Shown: piece after piece, positions 29,462 through 39,202 of the stretch
How the letters are laid out: every line of letters begins with the position of its first letter
Position numbering within the stretch: position 1 is the first letter of the stretch
Source: Algibacter sp. L1A34
GTDB taxonomy: Bacteria > Bacteroidota > Bacteroidia > Flavobacteriales > Flavobacteriaceae
Direction of reading: 5' to 3'
Assembly (NCBI RefSeq): GCF_009796805.1
Contig: NZ_CP047029.1
Coordinates: 3,548,001-3,612,000 of the forward strand
Length of the DNA: 64,000 bases
Notes under the pieces: model-generated
Told to the model about the DNA's origin: nothing
Database searches by the model: none
The model's input: only the letters and a program-made list of their open reading frames with translations
Position numbers and translations under genes: made by a program

Positions 29462-30367
29462 ATGCAAACAACAAAAAAGTTTTGGTCTGGTATTGCAATA
29501 GGTGTTTTAGGCATTGTATTGTTTTCTTCAAAAGCCGTTATGGTAAAATTAGCCTACAACTATAATGTAGATGCTATTAGCGTTTTGTTATTACGTATGT
29601 TATTTTCATTTCCGTTTTATGTAGTTATCGCTATACTATATAGAAATAAAAATAATGGAGTAGAGGTTAAAAAAGCCGATTATAAATGGTTGTTATTCTT
29701 TGGGTTTGTTGGTTATTATTTAGCGAGTTATTTCGGTTTTGTAGGTTTAACGTATATAAAAGCTAGTTTAGAGCGCATTATTTTATTTTTATATCCAACA
29801 ATTGTTATTTTGTTAAATCGTGTGTTCTTGAAACAAGCAATCTCAAAAATACAGGCTATTGCTATTGGCTTAACCTATATAGGTATTATAATCGCGTTTT
29901 CCGAAGAAGTTAATGTATCAGGCTCAGAAGCTTATTTAGGTGGTTTCTTTATTTTGTTAAGCGCCATAACCTATGCCTCGTATTTGGTAGGTAGCGGCTG
30001 GTTAATTCCGCGGTTTGACGTTGTTAAATTCACGGCTTATGCTATGTTAGTATCTTGTGTTTGTGTGTTTATTCATTACGGGTTTATTGGGGAAATGGAT
30101 GTATTCGGGTTTCCTTGGCAAGTTTATGGTTTAGGTTTTTTAATAGCTATTTTTGCCACTGTAATTCCATCATTTTTAGTCTCTTTATCTATAAAAATGA
30201 TTAGCTCGTCCAATTTTGCTATTGTAGCAGGTATTGGTCCTATTTCAACTATAATATTAGCATCAATTTTCTTAAATGAATCTTTAACGATGTTGCAGGT
30301 TTTTGGAGCTTTAATAGTTATTGGTGGTATTGTGTTTATGTCTATTAAAAACCGACAAAAGGATTAA
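29462..30367 (+). CDS. EamA/DMT-family transporter
   Basis: 301 residues with ten predicted membrane helices in two five-helix halves, each an EamA domain (LGIVLFSSKAVMVKLAYNYN at the start; FFILLSAITYASYLVGSGWLI starting the second half). The family exports metabolites such as amino acids or nucleobases. The substrate cannot be read from sequence. The gene appears monocistronic, with a 271-base gap before it and parE 117 bases after. Confidence 0.88.
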   Translation: MQTTKKFWSGIAIGVLGIVLFSSKAVMVKLAYNYNVDAISVLLLRMLFSFPFYVVIAILYRNKNNGVEVKKADYKWLLFFGFVGYYLASYFGFVGLTYIKASLERIILFLYPTIVILLNRVFLKQAISKIQAIAIGLTYIGIIIAFSEEVNVSGSEAYLGGFFILLSAITYASYLVGSGWLIPRFDVVKFTAYAMLVSCVCVFIHYGFIGEMDVFGFPWQVYGLGFLIAIFATVIPSFLVSLSIKMISSSNFAIVAGIGPISTIILASIFLNESLTMLQVFGALIVIGGIVFMSIKNRQKD

Positions 30368-30484
30368 AAGTACTGTATCAACAATAAAAAAAACGTATTG
30401 TTAATTACTTTGTTTGCATGCTATTCTATTTTTTATTTACTTGTGCTATCTTAGCTTTTTATACACAAAAATCACGAAACCTTA

Positions 30485-32338
30485 ATGGCAGAAGAATCTA
30501 ACTATACCGAAGATAATATACGCTCACTCGACTGGAAGGAACATATTAGAATGCGCCCGGGTATGTATATTGGAAAACTTGGTGATGGTAGTTCTCCAGA
30601 CGATGGGGTTTATATCTTGCTAAAAGAGGTTCTCGATAACTCGATAGATGAGTTTGTAATGGGAGCTGGTAAAACCATTGAAATCTCCATTCAAGGTGTA
30701 AAAGTTACTGTTCGCGATTATGGTCGTGGTATTCCTTTAGGAAAAGTGGTTGATGTGGTTTCTAAAATGAACACGGGTGGTAAATACGATTCTAAAGCCT
30801 TTAAAAAATCGGTTGGTTTAAATGGAGTAGGTACCAAGGCTGTTAATGCGTTATCATCGTTTTTTAGAGTAGAATCTACACGCGATAATAAAAGCGCTTC
30901 CGCGGATTTTTCTCAGGGAAACCTAACAAACGAGGAGTTTTTAGATGAAACATCTCGCCGAAAAGGAACCAAAGTATCCTTTATTCCTGATGAAATTATC
31001 TTTAAGAAATATAAGTATAGAAACGAGTATATTATTAAAATGCTTAAAAACTATGTGTATTTAAACCCAGGTTTAACTATAGTTTTTAATGGCGAAAAAT
31101 ATTTCAGTGAAAACGGTTTAAAAGATTTATTAGCTGAAAAAATAAACGAATCAGATCTATTATATCCTATTATTCATCTTCGTGGTGATGATATTGAAGT
31201 AGCATTAACACACAGTAAAACTCAGTATAGCGAAGAATATAATAGTTTTGTAAACGGACAGAATACCACACAAGGTGGAACGCATTTAACTGCTTTTCGG
31301 GAAGCATTGGTAAAAACCATTCGTGAATTTTATGGTAAAAACTACGATGCTTCGGATATTAGGAAGTCTGTTGTTTCTGCTATTGCTATTAAAGTAATGG
31401 AACCTATTTTCGAAAGTCAGACTAAAACTAAATTAGGTTCTACAGATATGGGAGGTGAATTACCTACGGTACGAACCTATATCAACGATTTTCTTAAAAA
31501 GTATTTAGACAACTATTTACATAAAAATACGGATACAGCTGATAAAATTCAACGTAAAATTCTCCAAGCAGAGCGTGAGCGTAAAGAGCTATCAGGTATT
31601 CGTAAATTAGCTAAAGATCGTGCTAAAAAGGCAAGTCTTCATAATAAAAAGTTGCGTGATTGTCGTGTGCATTTTGGTGATACTAAAAATCCGAAAAACC
31701 TAGAAAGCACTTTGTTTATAACAGAGGGAGATTCAGCTTCGGGAAGTATCACAAAATCGCGAGACGTAAACACTCAGGCGGTATTCAGTTTAAAAGGGAA
31801 ACCTTTAAATTGCTATGGACTAACAAAAAAAATTGTTTACGAAAACGAAGAATTTAATTTATTACAGGCTGCATTAAATATTGAAGAAACACTTGAAGAT
31901 TTACGTTATAATAACGTGGTGATAGCAACAGATGCCGATGTCGATGGGATGCACATTCGTTTATTACTTATTACATTCTTTCTTCAGTTTTTTCCAGAAG
32001 TTATAAAAGAAGGACACCTATATATTTTACAAACACCATTATTTCGTGTTCGAAATAAAAAAGAAACTATTTATTGTTATTCTGAAGATGAGCGCCGCAG
32101 TGCTATAGAAAAATTAAAACCAAAGCCAGAAATTACCCGATTTAAAGGTTTAGGTGAAATTTCTCCTGATGAGTTTCAGCACTTTATTGGTGAGGATATT
32201 AGGTTAGACCCAATTATGCTAGATGATAATATGTCTATTGAAGATTTATTGTCCTTTTACATGGGGAAAAATACGCCAACGCGACAAGAATTTATAATAG
32301 ATAACCTTAAAGTAGAATTAGATTTAATAGACGAATAA
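30485..32338 (+). CDS. parE: DNA topoisomerase IV subunit B
   Basis: 617 residues. It supplies the ATPase and Toprim parts of the type II topoisomerase that decatenates daughter chromosomes. The GHKL ATPase motifs are [19 protein letters not shown] and [14 protein letters not shown]; the Toprim motifs are TEGDSASGS and [16 protein letters not shown] length near 620 and pairing with parC 300 bases downstream favour topoisomerase IV over gyrase B. A tiny reading frame lies between the two subunits. Confidence 0.94.
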   Translation: MAEESNYTEDNIRSLDWKEHIRMRPGMYIGKLGDGSSPDDGVYILLKEVLDNSIDEFVMGAGKTIEISIQGVKVTVRDYGRGIPLGKVVDVVSKMNTGGKYDSKAFKKSVGLNGVGTKAVNALSSFFRVESTRDNKSASADFSQGNLTNEEFLDETSRRKGTKVSFIPDEIIFKKYKYRNEYIIKMLKNYVYLNPGLTIVFNGEKYFSENGLKDLLAEKINESDLLYPIIHLRGDDIEVALTHSKTQYSEEYNSFVNGQNTTQGGTHLTAFREALVKTIREFYGKNYDASDIRKSVVSAIAIKVMEPIFESQTKTKLGSTDMGGELPTVRTYINDFLKKYLDNYLHKNTDTADKIQRKILQAERERKELSGIRKLAKDRAKKASLHNKKLRDCRVHFGDTKNPKNLESTLFITEGDSASGSITKSRDVNTQAVFSLKGKPLNCYGLTKKIVYENEEFNLLQAALNIEETLEDLRYNNVVIATDADVDGMHIRLLLITFFLQFFPEVIKEGHLYILQTPLFRVRNKKETIYCYSEDERRSAIEKLKPKPEITRFKGLGEISPDEFQHFIGEDIRLDPIMLDDNMSIEDLLSFYMGKNTPTRQEFIIDNLKVELDLIDE

Positions 32339-32390
32339 CATTTTTGTATTATCATATTAAGATTTTATGTGTTTAAATTTAATTATTTCG

Positions 32391-32398
32391 TAATTTTG
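32391..32398 (+). promoter_or_regulatory. -7 box between parE and parC
   Basis: TAATTTTG matches TAnnTTTG and lies 53 bases after the parE stop. It would start a transcript covering the small frame at 32484 and parC. The -33 region is not an exact match. Confidence 0.4.
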
Positions 32399-32483
32399 CA
32401 GCGAAATATTAAAAATACTCATAAATCTCTTGTTTTCAGCTTGTTTTGATTGCAGTCTGGAATTAAGAACAAAAAACCTTATA

Positions 32484-32621
32484 ATGATGTTATATACTAA
32501 AGAAAAAAGCAAAGCAAAAAAACGTTCCTACGAATACTTATACATCCATGATGTAACTAGTAAAGCGAAGAAACGAAGAGAAATTGGACGTGTTACCCTT
32601 AGCGGTAAACCAAAAGAGTAA
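32484..32621 (+). CDS. Small basic protein between parE and parC (candidate)
   Basis: 45 codons from ATG ATG, ending 9 bases before the parC ATG. The peptide MMLYTKEKSKAKKRSYEY and the rest are strongly basic (Lys/Arg about one third) with no membrane segment. An extension to a TTG at 32430 adds a Cys-rich, less plausible N-terminus. It lies under its own -7 box and ends close to parC, which supports translation, but I recognise no family. It could instead be a leader frame of parC. Confidence 0.45.
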   Translation: MMLYTKEKSKAKKRSYEYLYIHDVTSKAKKRREIGRVTLSGKPKE

Positions 32622-32630
32622 TAATTTTTA

Positions 32631-35237
32631 ATGACAGAAGACCAAAACGACGATTTAATTAATAGCCAAGACGAACCGCAAGAAACCATTACTCGAGTTA
32701 CGGGTATGTATAAAGATTGGTTTTTAGATTATGCATCTTACGTAATTTTAGAACGCGCAGTTCCTGCGATAGAGGACGGATTTAAACCTGTGCAACGCCG
32801 TATCATGCATTCTATGAAAGATTTAGATGATGGGCGTTATAATAAGGTAGCGAATATTGTTGGGCATACTATGCAGTATCATCCTCACGGAGATGCTAGT
32901 ATTGCAGATGCGATGGTTCAAATTGGTCAAAAAGACATGTTAATTGATACTCAAGGAAACTGGGGGAATATTTTAACAGGTGATCGTGCGGCAGCTTCGC
33001 GTTATATTGAAGCTCGTATTTCGAAATTTGGTCTCGATGTTGTTTTTAATCCTAAAATTACCGAGTGGCAAGCGAGTTACGATGGAAGAAGAAAGGAACC
33101 TGTAAATTTACCGGTGATGTTCCCATTGTTATTAGCGCAAGGAGGAGAAGGTATTGCGGTAGGGTTATCTACCAAAATATTACCTCACAATTTTATAGAA
33201 CTTATTGATGCGTCTATAAAGCATTTGCAAGGTAAGCGTTTTACAATTTTACCCGATTTTCCAACCGCAGGAATAGCCGATTTTTCCAACTATAACGATG
33301 GTCTTCGTGGAGGAAAGGTTAGAGTGCGTTCTAAAATTTCTCAACTCGATAAAAACACTTTAGTTATTACCGAATTGCCATTTGGAACTACAACAACATC
33401 TTTAATCGATTCCATTTTAAAAGCGAACGATAAAGGGAAAATTAAGGTTAAAAAAATTGAAGATAATACAGCTGCACAAGTAGAAATTCTCGTGCACTTA
33501 CCTTCGGGGTTATCTCCAGATAAAACAATAGATGCGCTATATGCTTTTACAAGTTGCGAGTCGTCAATTTCACCATTAGGTTGTGTTATTGAAGATAATA
33601 AGCCGCTTTTTGTTGGAGTAACAGAAATGCTTAGAAGAAGTACAGATAATACGGTAGATCTTTTAAAGCAAGAATTGGAAATTCGTTTAGGTGAATTTGA
33701 AGAGCAATGGCATTTTGCTTCATTAGAACGTATTTTTATTGAAAATAGAATTTATCGTGACATTGAGGAAGAAGAAACTTGGGCAGGTGTTATAAGCGCC
33801 ATAGATAAAGGACTGAAACCTTATACAAAACATTTAAAACGTGCTGTAACCGAGGAGGATATTGTGCGTTTAACCGAAATACGAATTAAACGTATTTCAA
33901 AATTTGATATTGATAAAGCACAACAAAAAATTGATGCTTTAGAGGAGTCAATTGCAGAAATTAAGCATCATTTAGCGCATCTTATTGATTACGCTATTGC
34001 CTATTTCAGACGTCTTAAGAAAGAATATGGAGAAGGACGTGAACGTAAAACAGAAATTAGAACTTTTGATGATGTTGATGCAACAAAAGTAATAATTCGA
34101 AATACAAAACTCTACGTTAATAGGGAAGAAGGTTTTATTGGAACCTCATTAAAGCGAGATGAATACGTTGGTGATTGTTCTGATATTGATGATATTATTG
34201 TGTTTACCAAATCGGGAATCATGATGGTGACTAAAGTGGATAGCAAAACCTTTATAGGTAAAGGTATTATTCATGTGGCTATCTTTAAAAAGAAAGATAA
34301 GCGTACCATTTACAACATGATTTATCGTGATGGTAAAGGGGGACCGTCTTATATAAAACGCTTTGCTGTTACTTCGGTAACTCGAGATAGAGAGTACGAT
34401 TTAACCAACGGAAATAAAGGTTCTGCATCATTATACTTTTCTGCAAATCCTAATGGTGAAGCAGAAGTTGTTTCGATTTCATTGCGTCAGGCAGGAAGTA
34501 TTAAGAAATTAAAGTGGGATATCGATTTTTCAGATATCTTAATAAAAGGGCGTGCTTCAAAAGGAAATTTAGTGACTAAATTTCCTATAAAACGTGTAGA
34601 ATTAAAAGAGAAAGGTGTTTCAACCTTAAAACCTCGTAAAATTTGGTTTGATGATACGGTGCAACGTTTAAATGTTGATGGTCGTGGTGAGCTTATTGGT
34701 GAATTTAGAGGTGAAGATAAACTATTGATTATCAATCAGTCTGGTTTGATTAAAACGGTAACACCTGAGGTTACCATGCATTTTGATGACGATATGATTG
34801 TCATGGAAAAGTGGATACCAAATAAACCTATTTCAGCTGTGTATTTTAATGGTGAAAAGGAAATGCATTATGTTAAACGTTTTTTAATTGAGCAAGAAGG
34901 TAAAGAGGAATATTTTATTTCCGATCATCCAAGCTCGGTGTTAGAAATTGTATCTACAGATTGGAAACCTATAGCAGAGATTGTATTTGCGAAAGAAAGA
35001 GGTAAAGACCGAAAAGATAATTTAGAAATTAACTTAGAAGAATTTATTGCTATAAAAGGTTTAAGTGCTTTAGGTAATCAATTAACAAAAGAAAAAGTGA
35101 ATCAGGTAAATTTATTGGAGCCGATTCCTTTTAAATCTCCTGAAGAAGTTCATGCTGAAAATTTAGAGGTTAGTAATAATGATGATGATGGGGATTCAAA
35201 TCCAGAGGATGAATCAGATCAAACTACTTTATTTTAA
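32631..35237 (+). CDS. parC: DNA topoisomerase IV subunit A
   Basis: 868 residues. This is the DNA-cleaving subunit that works with ParE. The breakage-reunion domain opens with YKDWFLDYASYVILERAVPAIEDGFKPVQRRIMHSM, and the catalytic Tyr is residue 125 in AAASRYIEAR. A coiled-coil tower region (about 400-470) and a C-terminal beta-propeller with diverged repeats follow. The last 30 residues are acidic (NNDDDGDSNPEDESD). The gene converges on miaA with a shared hairpin in the short gap. Confidence 0.94.
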   Translation: MTEDQNDDLINSQDEPQETITRVTGMYKDWFLDYASYVILERAVPAIEDGFKPVQRRIMHSMKDLDDGRYNKVANIVGHTMQYHPHGDASIADAMVQIGQKDMLIDTQGNWGNILTGDRAAASRYIEARISKFGLDVVFNPKITEWQASYDGRRKEPVNLPVMFPLLLAQGGEGIAVGLSTKILPHNFIELIDASIKHLQGKRFTILPDFPTAGIADFSNYNDGLRGGKVRVRSKISQLDKNTLVITELPFGTTTTSLIDSILKANDKGKIKVKKIEDNTAAQVEILVHLPSGLSPDKTIDALYAFTSCESSISPLGCVIEDNKPLFVGVTEMLRRSTDNTVDLLKQELEIRLGEFEEQWHFASLERIFIENRIYRDIEEEETWAGVISAIDKGLKPYTKHLKRAVTEEDIVRLTEIRIKRISKFDIDKAQQKIDALEESIAEIKHHLAHLIDYAIAYFRRLKKEYGEGRERKTEIRTFDDVDATKVIIRNTKLYVNREEGFIGTSLKRDEYVGDCSDIDDIIVFTKSGIMMVTKVDSKTFIGKGIIHVAIFKKKDKRTIYNMIYRDGKGGPSYIKRFAVTSVTRDREYDLTNGNKGSASLYFSANPNGEAEVVSISLRQAGSIKKLKWDIDFSDILIKGRASKGNLVTKFPIKRVELKEKGVSTLKPRKIWFDDTVQRLNVDGRGELIGEFRGEDKLLIINQSGLIKTVTPEVTMHFDDDMIVMEKWIPNKPISAVYFNGEKEMHYVKRFLIEQEGKEEYFISDHPSSVLEIVSTDWKPIAEIVFAKERGKDRKDNLEINLEEFIAIKGLSALGNQLTKEKVNQVNLLEPIPFKSPEEVHAENLEVSNNDDDGDSNPEDESDQTTLF

Positions 35238-35244
35238 TTGTGCT

Positions 35245-35269
35245 TGCTCTAAAAATTATAATTAGAGCA
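35245..35269. terminator. hairpin between parC and miaA stops
   Basis: TGCTCTAA and TTAGAGCA form an 8-pair stem with a 9-base loop. The right arm overlaps the last two codons and the stop of miaA. Only short T runs flank it, so termination strength is uncertain in both directions. Confidence 0.6.
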
Positions 35270-36176
35270 TGTTTTCGGTTATTTTATTAATAATAGCATC
35301 TAAATCACTTTCATAATCAAACCAAAGTGTGTTTTCATTTCTTTTAAACCAGGTAAGCTGACGTTTTGCGAAACGGCGCGTATTCTTTTTAATTTCTGAA
35401 ATCGCAAAATCTAGAGTCCATTCTTCATTTAAATATTGAAATAATTCTTTGTAGCCAACTGTGTTTAGGGCATTCAGTTTTTGGTATTGAAGTAGTGTTT
35501 TAACTTCATCTAATAAACCTTGATTTATCATGATTTCTACACGCTGATTTATGCGATTGTAAATCAGTTCACGATCGGCAGTTAAACCAATAGTTATAGT
35601 TGTAAAAGGCCGCTTATTTTTTTCCTTATTTAGAAAAGAAGAATACGGTTTTCCGCTTCCAATACAAACTTCTAGTGCACGAATAACACGGTGAGGATTG
35701 TCTATGGCTATGTTATTATATGATGCTATATCTAACTCTTTAAGTTGATTTTGTAAAAAATCTAACCCGTTGTTTTCTAAAGATTTGTTTAGCGCTTCTC
35801 GAACTGAAGGTTCAACTTCAGGAAAGTAGTCTAGTCCTTTTGTTACGGCATCATTATAGAGTCCTGAGCCTCCAACCATAATAGCTACATCATGATTTTC
35901 AAAAAGAGTCTCTAAGCAACTTATCGCATCCTTCTCAAAAGCCCCAACATTGTAATTGTCTTGGATAGATTTATGATGGATAAAATGATGTTTTGCCCCT
36001 GCAAGTTCTTCAGGGGATGGCGCTGCTGTACCTATTTGCATTTCTTTGAAAAACTGACGAGAATCGGCCGAAATAATTTCGGTTTTAAAATGATGTGCTA
36101 GTTTTATACTTAATGCTGTTTTTCCTATGGCTGTAGGGCCAACAATGGAAATAAGATATTTTGATGTTGTATTGAT
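35262..36176 (-). CDS. miaA: tRNA dimethylallyltransferase with unusual start
   Basis: MiaA adds a dimethylallyl group to A37 of tRNAs that read UNN codons. The first ATG (36041) would omit the nucleotide-binding site. The frame continues upstream and encodes SKYLISIVGPTAIGKTALS, the P-loop, and IISADSRQFFKE, so the true protein starts near 36176. No ATG, GTG or TTG occurs in frame there; the best-placed codon is ATC (36174-36176) before NTTSKY, giving 304 or so residues, the normal length. A TTG at 36202 is one base out of frame, beyond an A7 run. Either a rare start codon is used, or the start was lost by a point change or an indel. Confidence 0.85.
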   Translation of the reverse strand: MNTTSKYLISIVGPTAIGKTALSIKLAHHFKTEIISADSRQFFKEMQIGTAAPSPEELAGAKHHFIHHKSIQDNYNVGAFEKDAISCLETLFENHDVAIMVGGSGLYNDAVTKGLDYFPEVEPSVREALNKSLENNGLDFLQNQLKELDIASYNNIAIDNPHRVIRALEVCIGSGKPYSSFLNKEKNKRPFTTITIGLTADRELIYNRINQRVEIMINQGLLDEVKTLLQYQKLNALNTVGYKELFQYLNEEWTLDFAISEIKKNTRRFAKRQLTWFKRNENTLWFDYESDLDAIINKITENML

Positions 36177-36382
36177 AAGTATTCTTTTTTTAGAGTTATC
36201 AAAAATAGATAAAAGTCTCGGATTTTTTGAAGGAAAAGGAAAAGTATTAGCTTGGCAAGTTTATGCTGTCTTTTAGTCTTTAGAAAATAATATATAAGTT
36301 GCTAAACGTTTATTTAAAATAAGAGTCAATGAAATACAGTCTGATTTAATAGGGGTAGCGTTAAAAAGTATATTTACAAAAT

Positions 36383-37204
36383 TTAAAATTTATGCCCGCA
36401 ATTATAACAAAAATCAGCGTTGTCTTTATGGCCTTCAGCAGAGCAATTTGGGCAAGATTGTGTGTTAATTTCAGGTTTTTTTTCTGATACTTTAGATAAT
36501 TCCGCTGTTACAATTCCAGTTGGAACCGCAATGATGCCGTAACCTAAAATCATGACTATAGATGCTATTAATTGTCCCATTGGAGTTTGTGGTGCAATAT
36601 CTCCATAACCAACTGTTGTTAGGGTTACAATACACCAATACACGCTTTTTGGGATATTTGTAAAGCCGTTTTCTTCACCTTCTACCATGTACATTATAGT
36701 ACCTAGAATGACGGATATAATAACAACAGCAAATAAAAATACCGATATTTTTACACGACTAGCCTTAATGGCAGTAAGTAAATTATTTGATGCGCCAAGA
36801 TAGCGACCCAATTTTAATATTCTGAACACTCGTAATAATCGTAAGGCTCGAAGTGCTACCAAAGCGTGTGTTCCTGCAAAGAGCAGTGATAGGTATTTGG
36901 GAATTGTAGATAGTAAGTCGATAATACCATAAAAACTAGTGATATAATGTAATGGTTTTTTTACTGTAGCAATGCGCGCTATGTATTCTATGGTAAAAAG
37001 TATCGTAACAATCCATTCGCAAATATCTATTATAGTGTGGTATTTACTATCTATACTATTTACGCTTTCGAGCATAACGAGTAGGATACTGGCAATTATA
37101 ACAATAAGGAGTACAACATCGAAAAGTTTACCTTCCGGCGTGTCTGCCTCATAAATAATTTCATGAAGACGGGTTTGCCAATGTTTTTTTTGTTTTTGAC
37201 TCAT
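36383..37204 (-). CDS. Voltage-gated-type potassium channel with C-terminal zinc ribbon
   Basis: 273 residues. Six membrane segments of the Kv type: the S4-like helix RALRLLRVFRILKLGRYLGA has Arg at every third position (residues about 119-138), and the pore has the selectivity filter TTVGYGD at 196-202. The tail ends in a CPNC...CYNC zinc-ribbon (Cys251, 254, 266, 269), absent from classical channels. It probably conducts K+ across the inner membrane. It follows the DUF3857 gene by 27 bases. Confidence 0.9.
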   Translation of the reverse strand: MSQKQKKHWQTRLHEIIYEADTPEGKLFDVVLLIVIIASILLVMLESVNSIDSKYHTIIDICEWIVTILFTIEYIARIATVKKPLHYITSFYGIIDLLSTIPKYLSLLFAGTHALVALRALRLLRVFRILKLGRYLGASNNLLTAIKASRVKISVFLFAVVIISVILGTIMYMVEGEENGFTNIPKSVYWCIVTLTTVGYGDIAPQTPMGQLIASIVMILGYGIIAVPTGIVTAELSKVSEKKPEINTQSCPNCSAEGHKDNADFCYNCGHKF

Positions 37205-37231
37205 AATGATTCAAAAGTAAGGAATGATTTC

Positions 37232-39199
37232 TTATTTTCTCCTTAATAATATTAGTGAATTTGTTTGAATATCTACCACCTTATTCATAAACTCTTTTAA
37301 ATATGGGTAATAGGCTGGCGGGTATAAAGCATTATTAAATCTTATTTTGAGCATAAGTTGTAAATAATCTTCTTGAGCTACCGATGAAAAAGAAACGACG
37401 CCTTTATTGTTTGGTATGGTAAGATTTACATTTTTTGGTGTTTCGGAAATCTCAAATTTTTCAGGATCGAAATTTAATTTTAATGTATAAAAATAAGTAT
37501 CAGGATATCCAAAATCTATCGGGTAGGAGCGTTCTTGAAGTTTAAACGGATTGGTTGAGAAAAATTTAACAATAAAAGGATTTAGATATAAGAGATCGGC
37601 GCTGCTATTATCAAATTCAAAAGAGATATCATAAGCTTCGCTAAATTTATCACTCGTTTGCCCTTCACTTAAAACTTCATAGTTGTTTATTTCAAGATTC
37701 GGGTATTTGTCTTCCAAGTTATCTATGTAGGCATCACTATTTTTGTAATATTCTTTTTTAGAAGATAAGGCGTGGTAGCCCGTTTTATTTGTTTTTATAA
37801 CCCCGTTAATACTAGCATTTTCATTTAAGGTTAGCATTGTTGAGTACATGGTTGCTGTATGAGTTTTTGGTACAATATCGACCCATTCGCTTCCGTTTTT
37901 AAAATCTAAAACACGGCCTTTATCATTCAAGCACCTAAAGGGTATTTCTCCAAAGCTTAAAAATTTATCGGTAGCATCTAAAAAATAGGTTTCGTTATTT
38001 ATAGTTGCCTGAACTATTAAGTAGTTAAAATCTGAAATTACAGGGTAAATGGTTGTAGGAAATCCGTTATTTCTAGTAGAAAGTAGAACAGGTTTTACCT
38101 CGATATTGGCCTCTCTTAAAATATTATGTAATAAGATGTTTATTGAAGAAACATTGCCAGAATTCGTTTTTAGTAGTTCTTTTATAGAAACATCTTTAAA
38201 AATTTTATAATCACCGTTCCATGTATAGTTATTCTGTGTGTATTTATAAATGGCTTCGGCTTTTTTTAAGATGTCTGTTTCTGCGATAACACCAGGGCTT
38301 AAAAGCTCTTCTAATTTTATTGATTTTTTGATTTGACGTCCAATTTCTTTTTCGGTTCTAAACTCTCTATCAACATCTTTCCATGTTTTTGTGTAGTGTT
38401 TGATAGATCCGTCCGGACCTCTAAATGTTTTTAGCTCGTATTCAATTCGTGCTAAATAGTTGCTTTTAGTGGTCATGTAATCTTCTTCAATAAAAGCAGG
38501 AATGTTTTTCATGCCATATGTGCTGTTACCACAATCGGCGGTAGCTCCGTTTCGCATTACCAAACATTCTTTTTTAATTACAGACTCATTTACGTCAAGT
38601 TTTTCTTGTCCTACAAGCTTTATATTATATAGCCAATTACCAGGAATACTTGCTTTATATTCGCTATAAAGTTTTGGAATATCGCTTTGAAAATCCCAAC
38701 CATGGTATTTAAACATAAATGGCGAAATTATTTCATAACTATAAGTTATTACCGATCCTTCTTTTATGTTTGGTAAAGTGAATTTAACGATATTGTAATT
38801 TTCATTGTAGACTTCGGTATAAATATTTTTTTTTAAAAGATGACTTTTAACCATTTCACCACTGACTTCGTTATAAGTTGTGGCTTCAATATGCTCTACT
38901 TCTTTTTTACTGTCTTTAGATTTGTATAAGTAAATAGTAACGTTTGCGTGATTGAAACCCTCTTTATTCAGTATTTTTATTTTGTGCTTTATTTGGGTGT
39001 GAAGGTCGTAATCTTCCTTGTCAACATAACTATTGCCTTGCTCGTAAATAACAATGGCATTTGCAGAGGAGTCTTTTGCGAATGTTCTAGTTTGTAAATC
39101 TTCAAGAGTAACATCAAAGCTTTCTGAATTATAAATTTCTTCTTGAGCAGAGATTAGTAAAGTGTTTAATAGAAAGAGGAATAGTGCAGCTTGCTTCAT
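37232..39199 (-). CDS. DUF3857/transglutaminase-like exported protein
   Basis: 655 residues. A signal peptide (ALFLFLLNTLLISAQ) leads into a DUF3857 domain (about 50-230; TYNEVSGEMVKSHLLKKNIYTEVYNENYNIVKFTLPNIKEGSVITYSYEI) and then a transglutaminase-like region (about 290-430; KAEAIYKYTQNNYTWNG, YFLDATDKFL). At the position of the catalytic Cys the sequence reads KTNSGNVSSINILLHNIL, so the Cys appears replaced by Ser, and enzymatic activity is doubtful. It begins 3 bases after the exonuclease gene. The function of the family is unknown; it is common in Bacteroidota. Confidence 0.8.
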   Translation of the reverse strand: MKQAALFLFLLNTLLISAQEEIYNSESFDVTLEDLQTRTFAKDSSANAIVIYEQGNSYVDKEDYDLHTQIKHKIKILNKEGFNHANVTIYLYKSKDSKKEVEHIEATTYNEVSGEMVKSHLLKKNIYTEVYNENYNIVKFTLPNIKEGSVITYSYEIISPFMFKYHGWDFQSDIPKLYSEYKASIPGNWLYNIKLVGQEKLDVNESVIKKECLVMRNGATADCGNSTYGMKNIPAFIEEDYMTTKSNYLARIEYELKTFRGPDGSIKHYTKTWKDVDREFRTEKEIGRQIKKSIKLEELLSPGVIAETDILKKAEAIYKYTQNNYTWNGDYKIFKDVSIKELLKTNSGNVSSINILLHNILREANIEVKPVLLSTRNNGFPTTIYPVISDFNYLIVQATINNETYFLDATDKFLSFGEIPFRCLNDKGRVLDFKNGSEWVDIVPKTHTATMYSTMLTLNENASINGVIKTNKTGYHALSSKKEYYKNSDAYIDNLEDKYPNLEINNYEVLSEGQTSDKFSEAYDISFEFDNSSADLLYLNPFIVKFFSTNPFKLQERSYPIDFGYPDTYFYTLKLNFDPEKFEISETPKNVNLTIPNNKGVVSFSSVAQEDYLQLMLKIRFNNALYPPAYYPYLKEFMNKVVDIQTNSLILLRRK

Positions 39200-39202
39200 G
39201 TA

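Noticed and set aside
30380-30402. AACAATA / TATTGTT hairpin after the EamA gene
   Set aside because: A weak A/T stem with a 9-base loop and no T-tract; common by chance in DNA of this composition.
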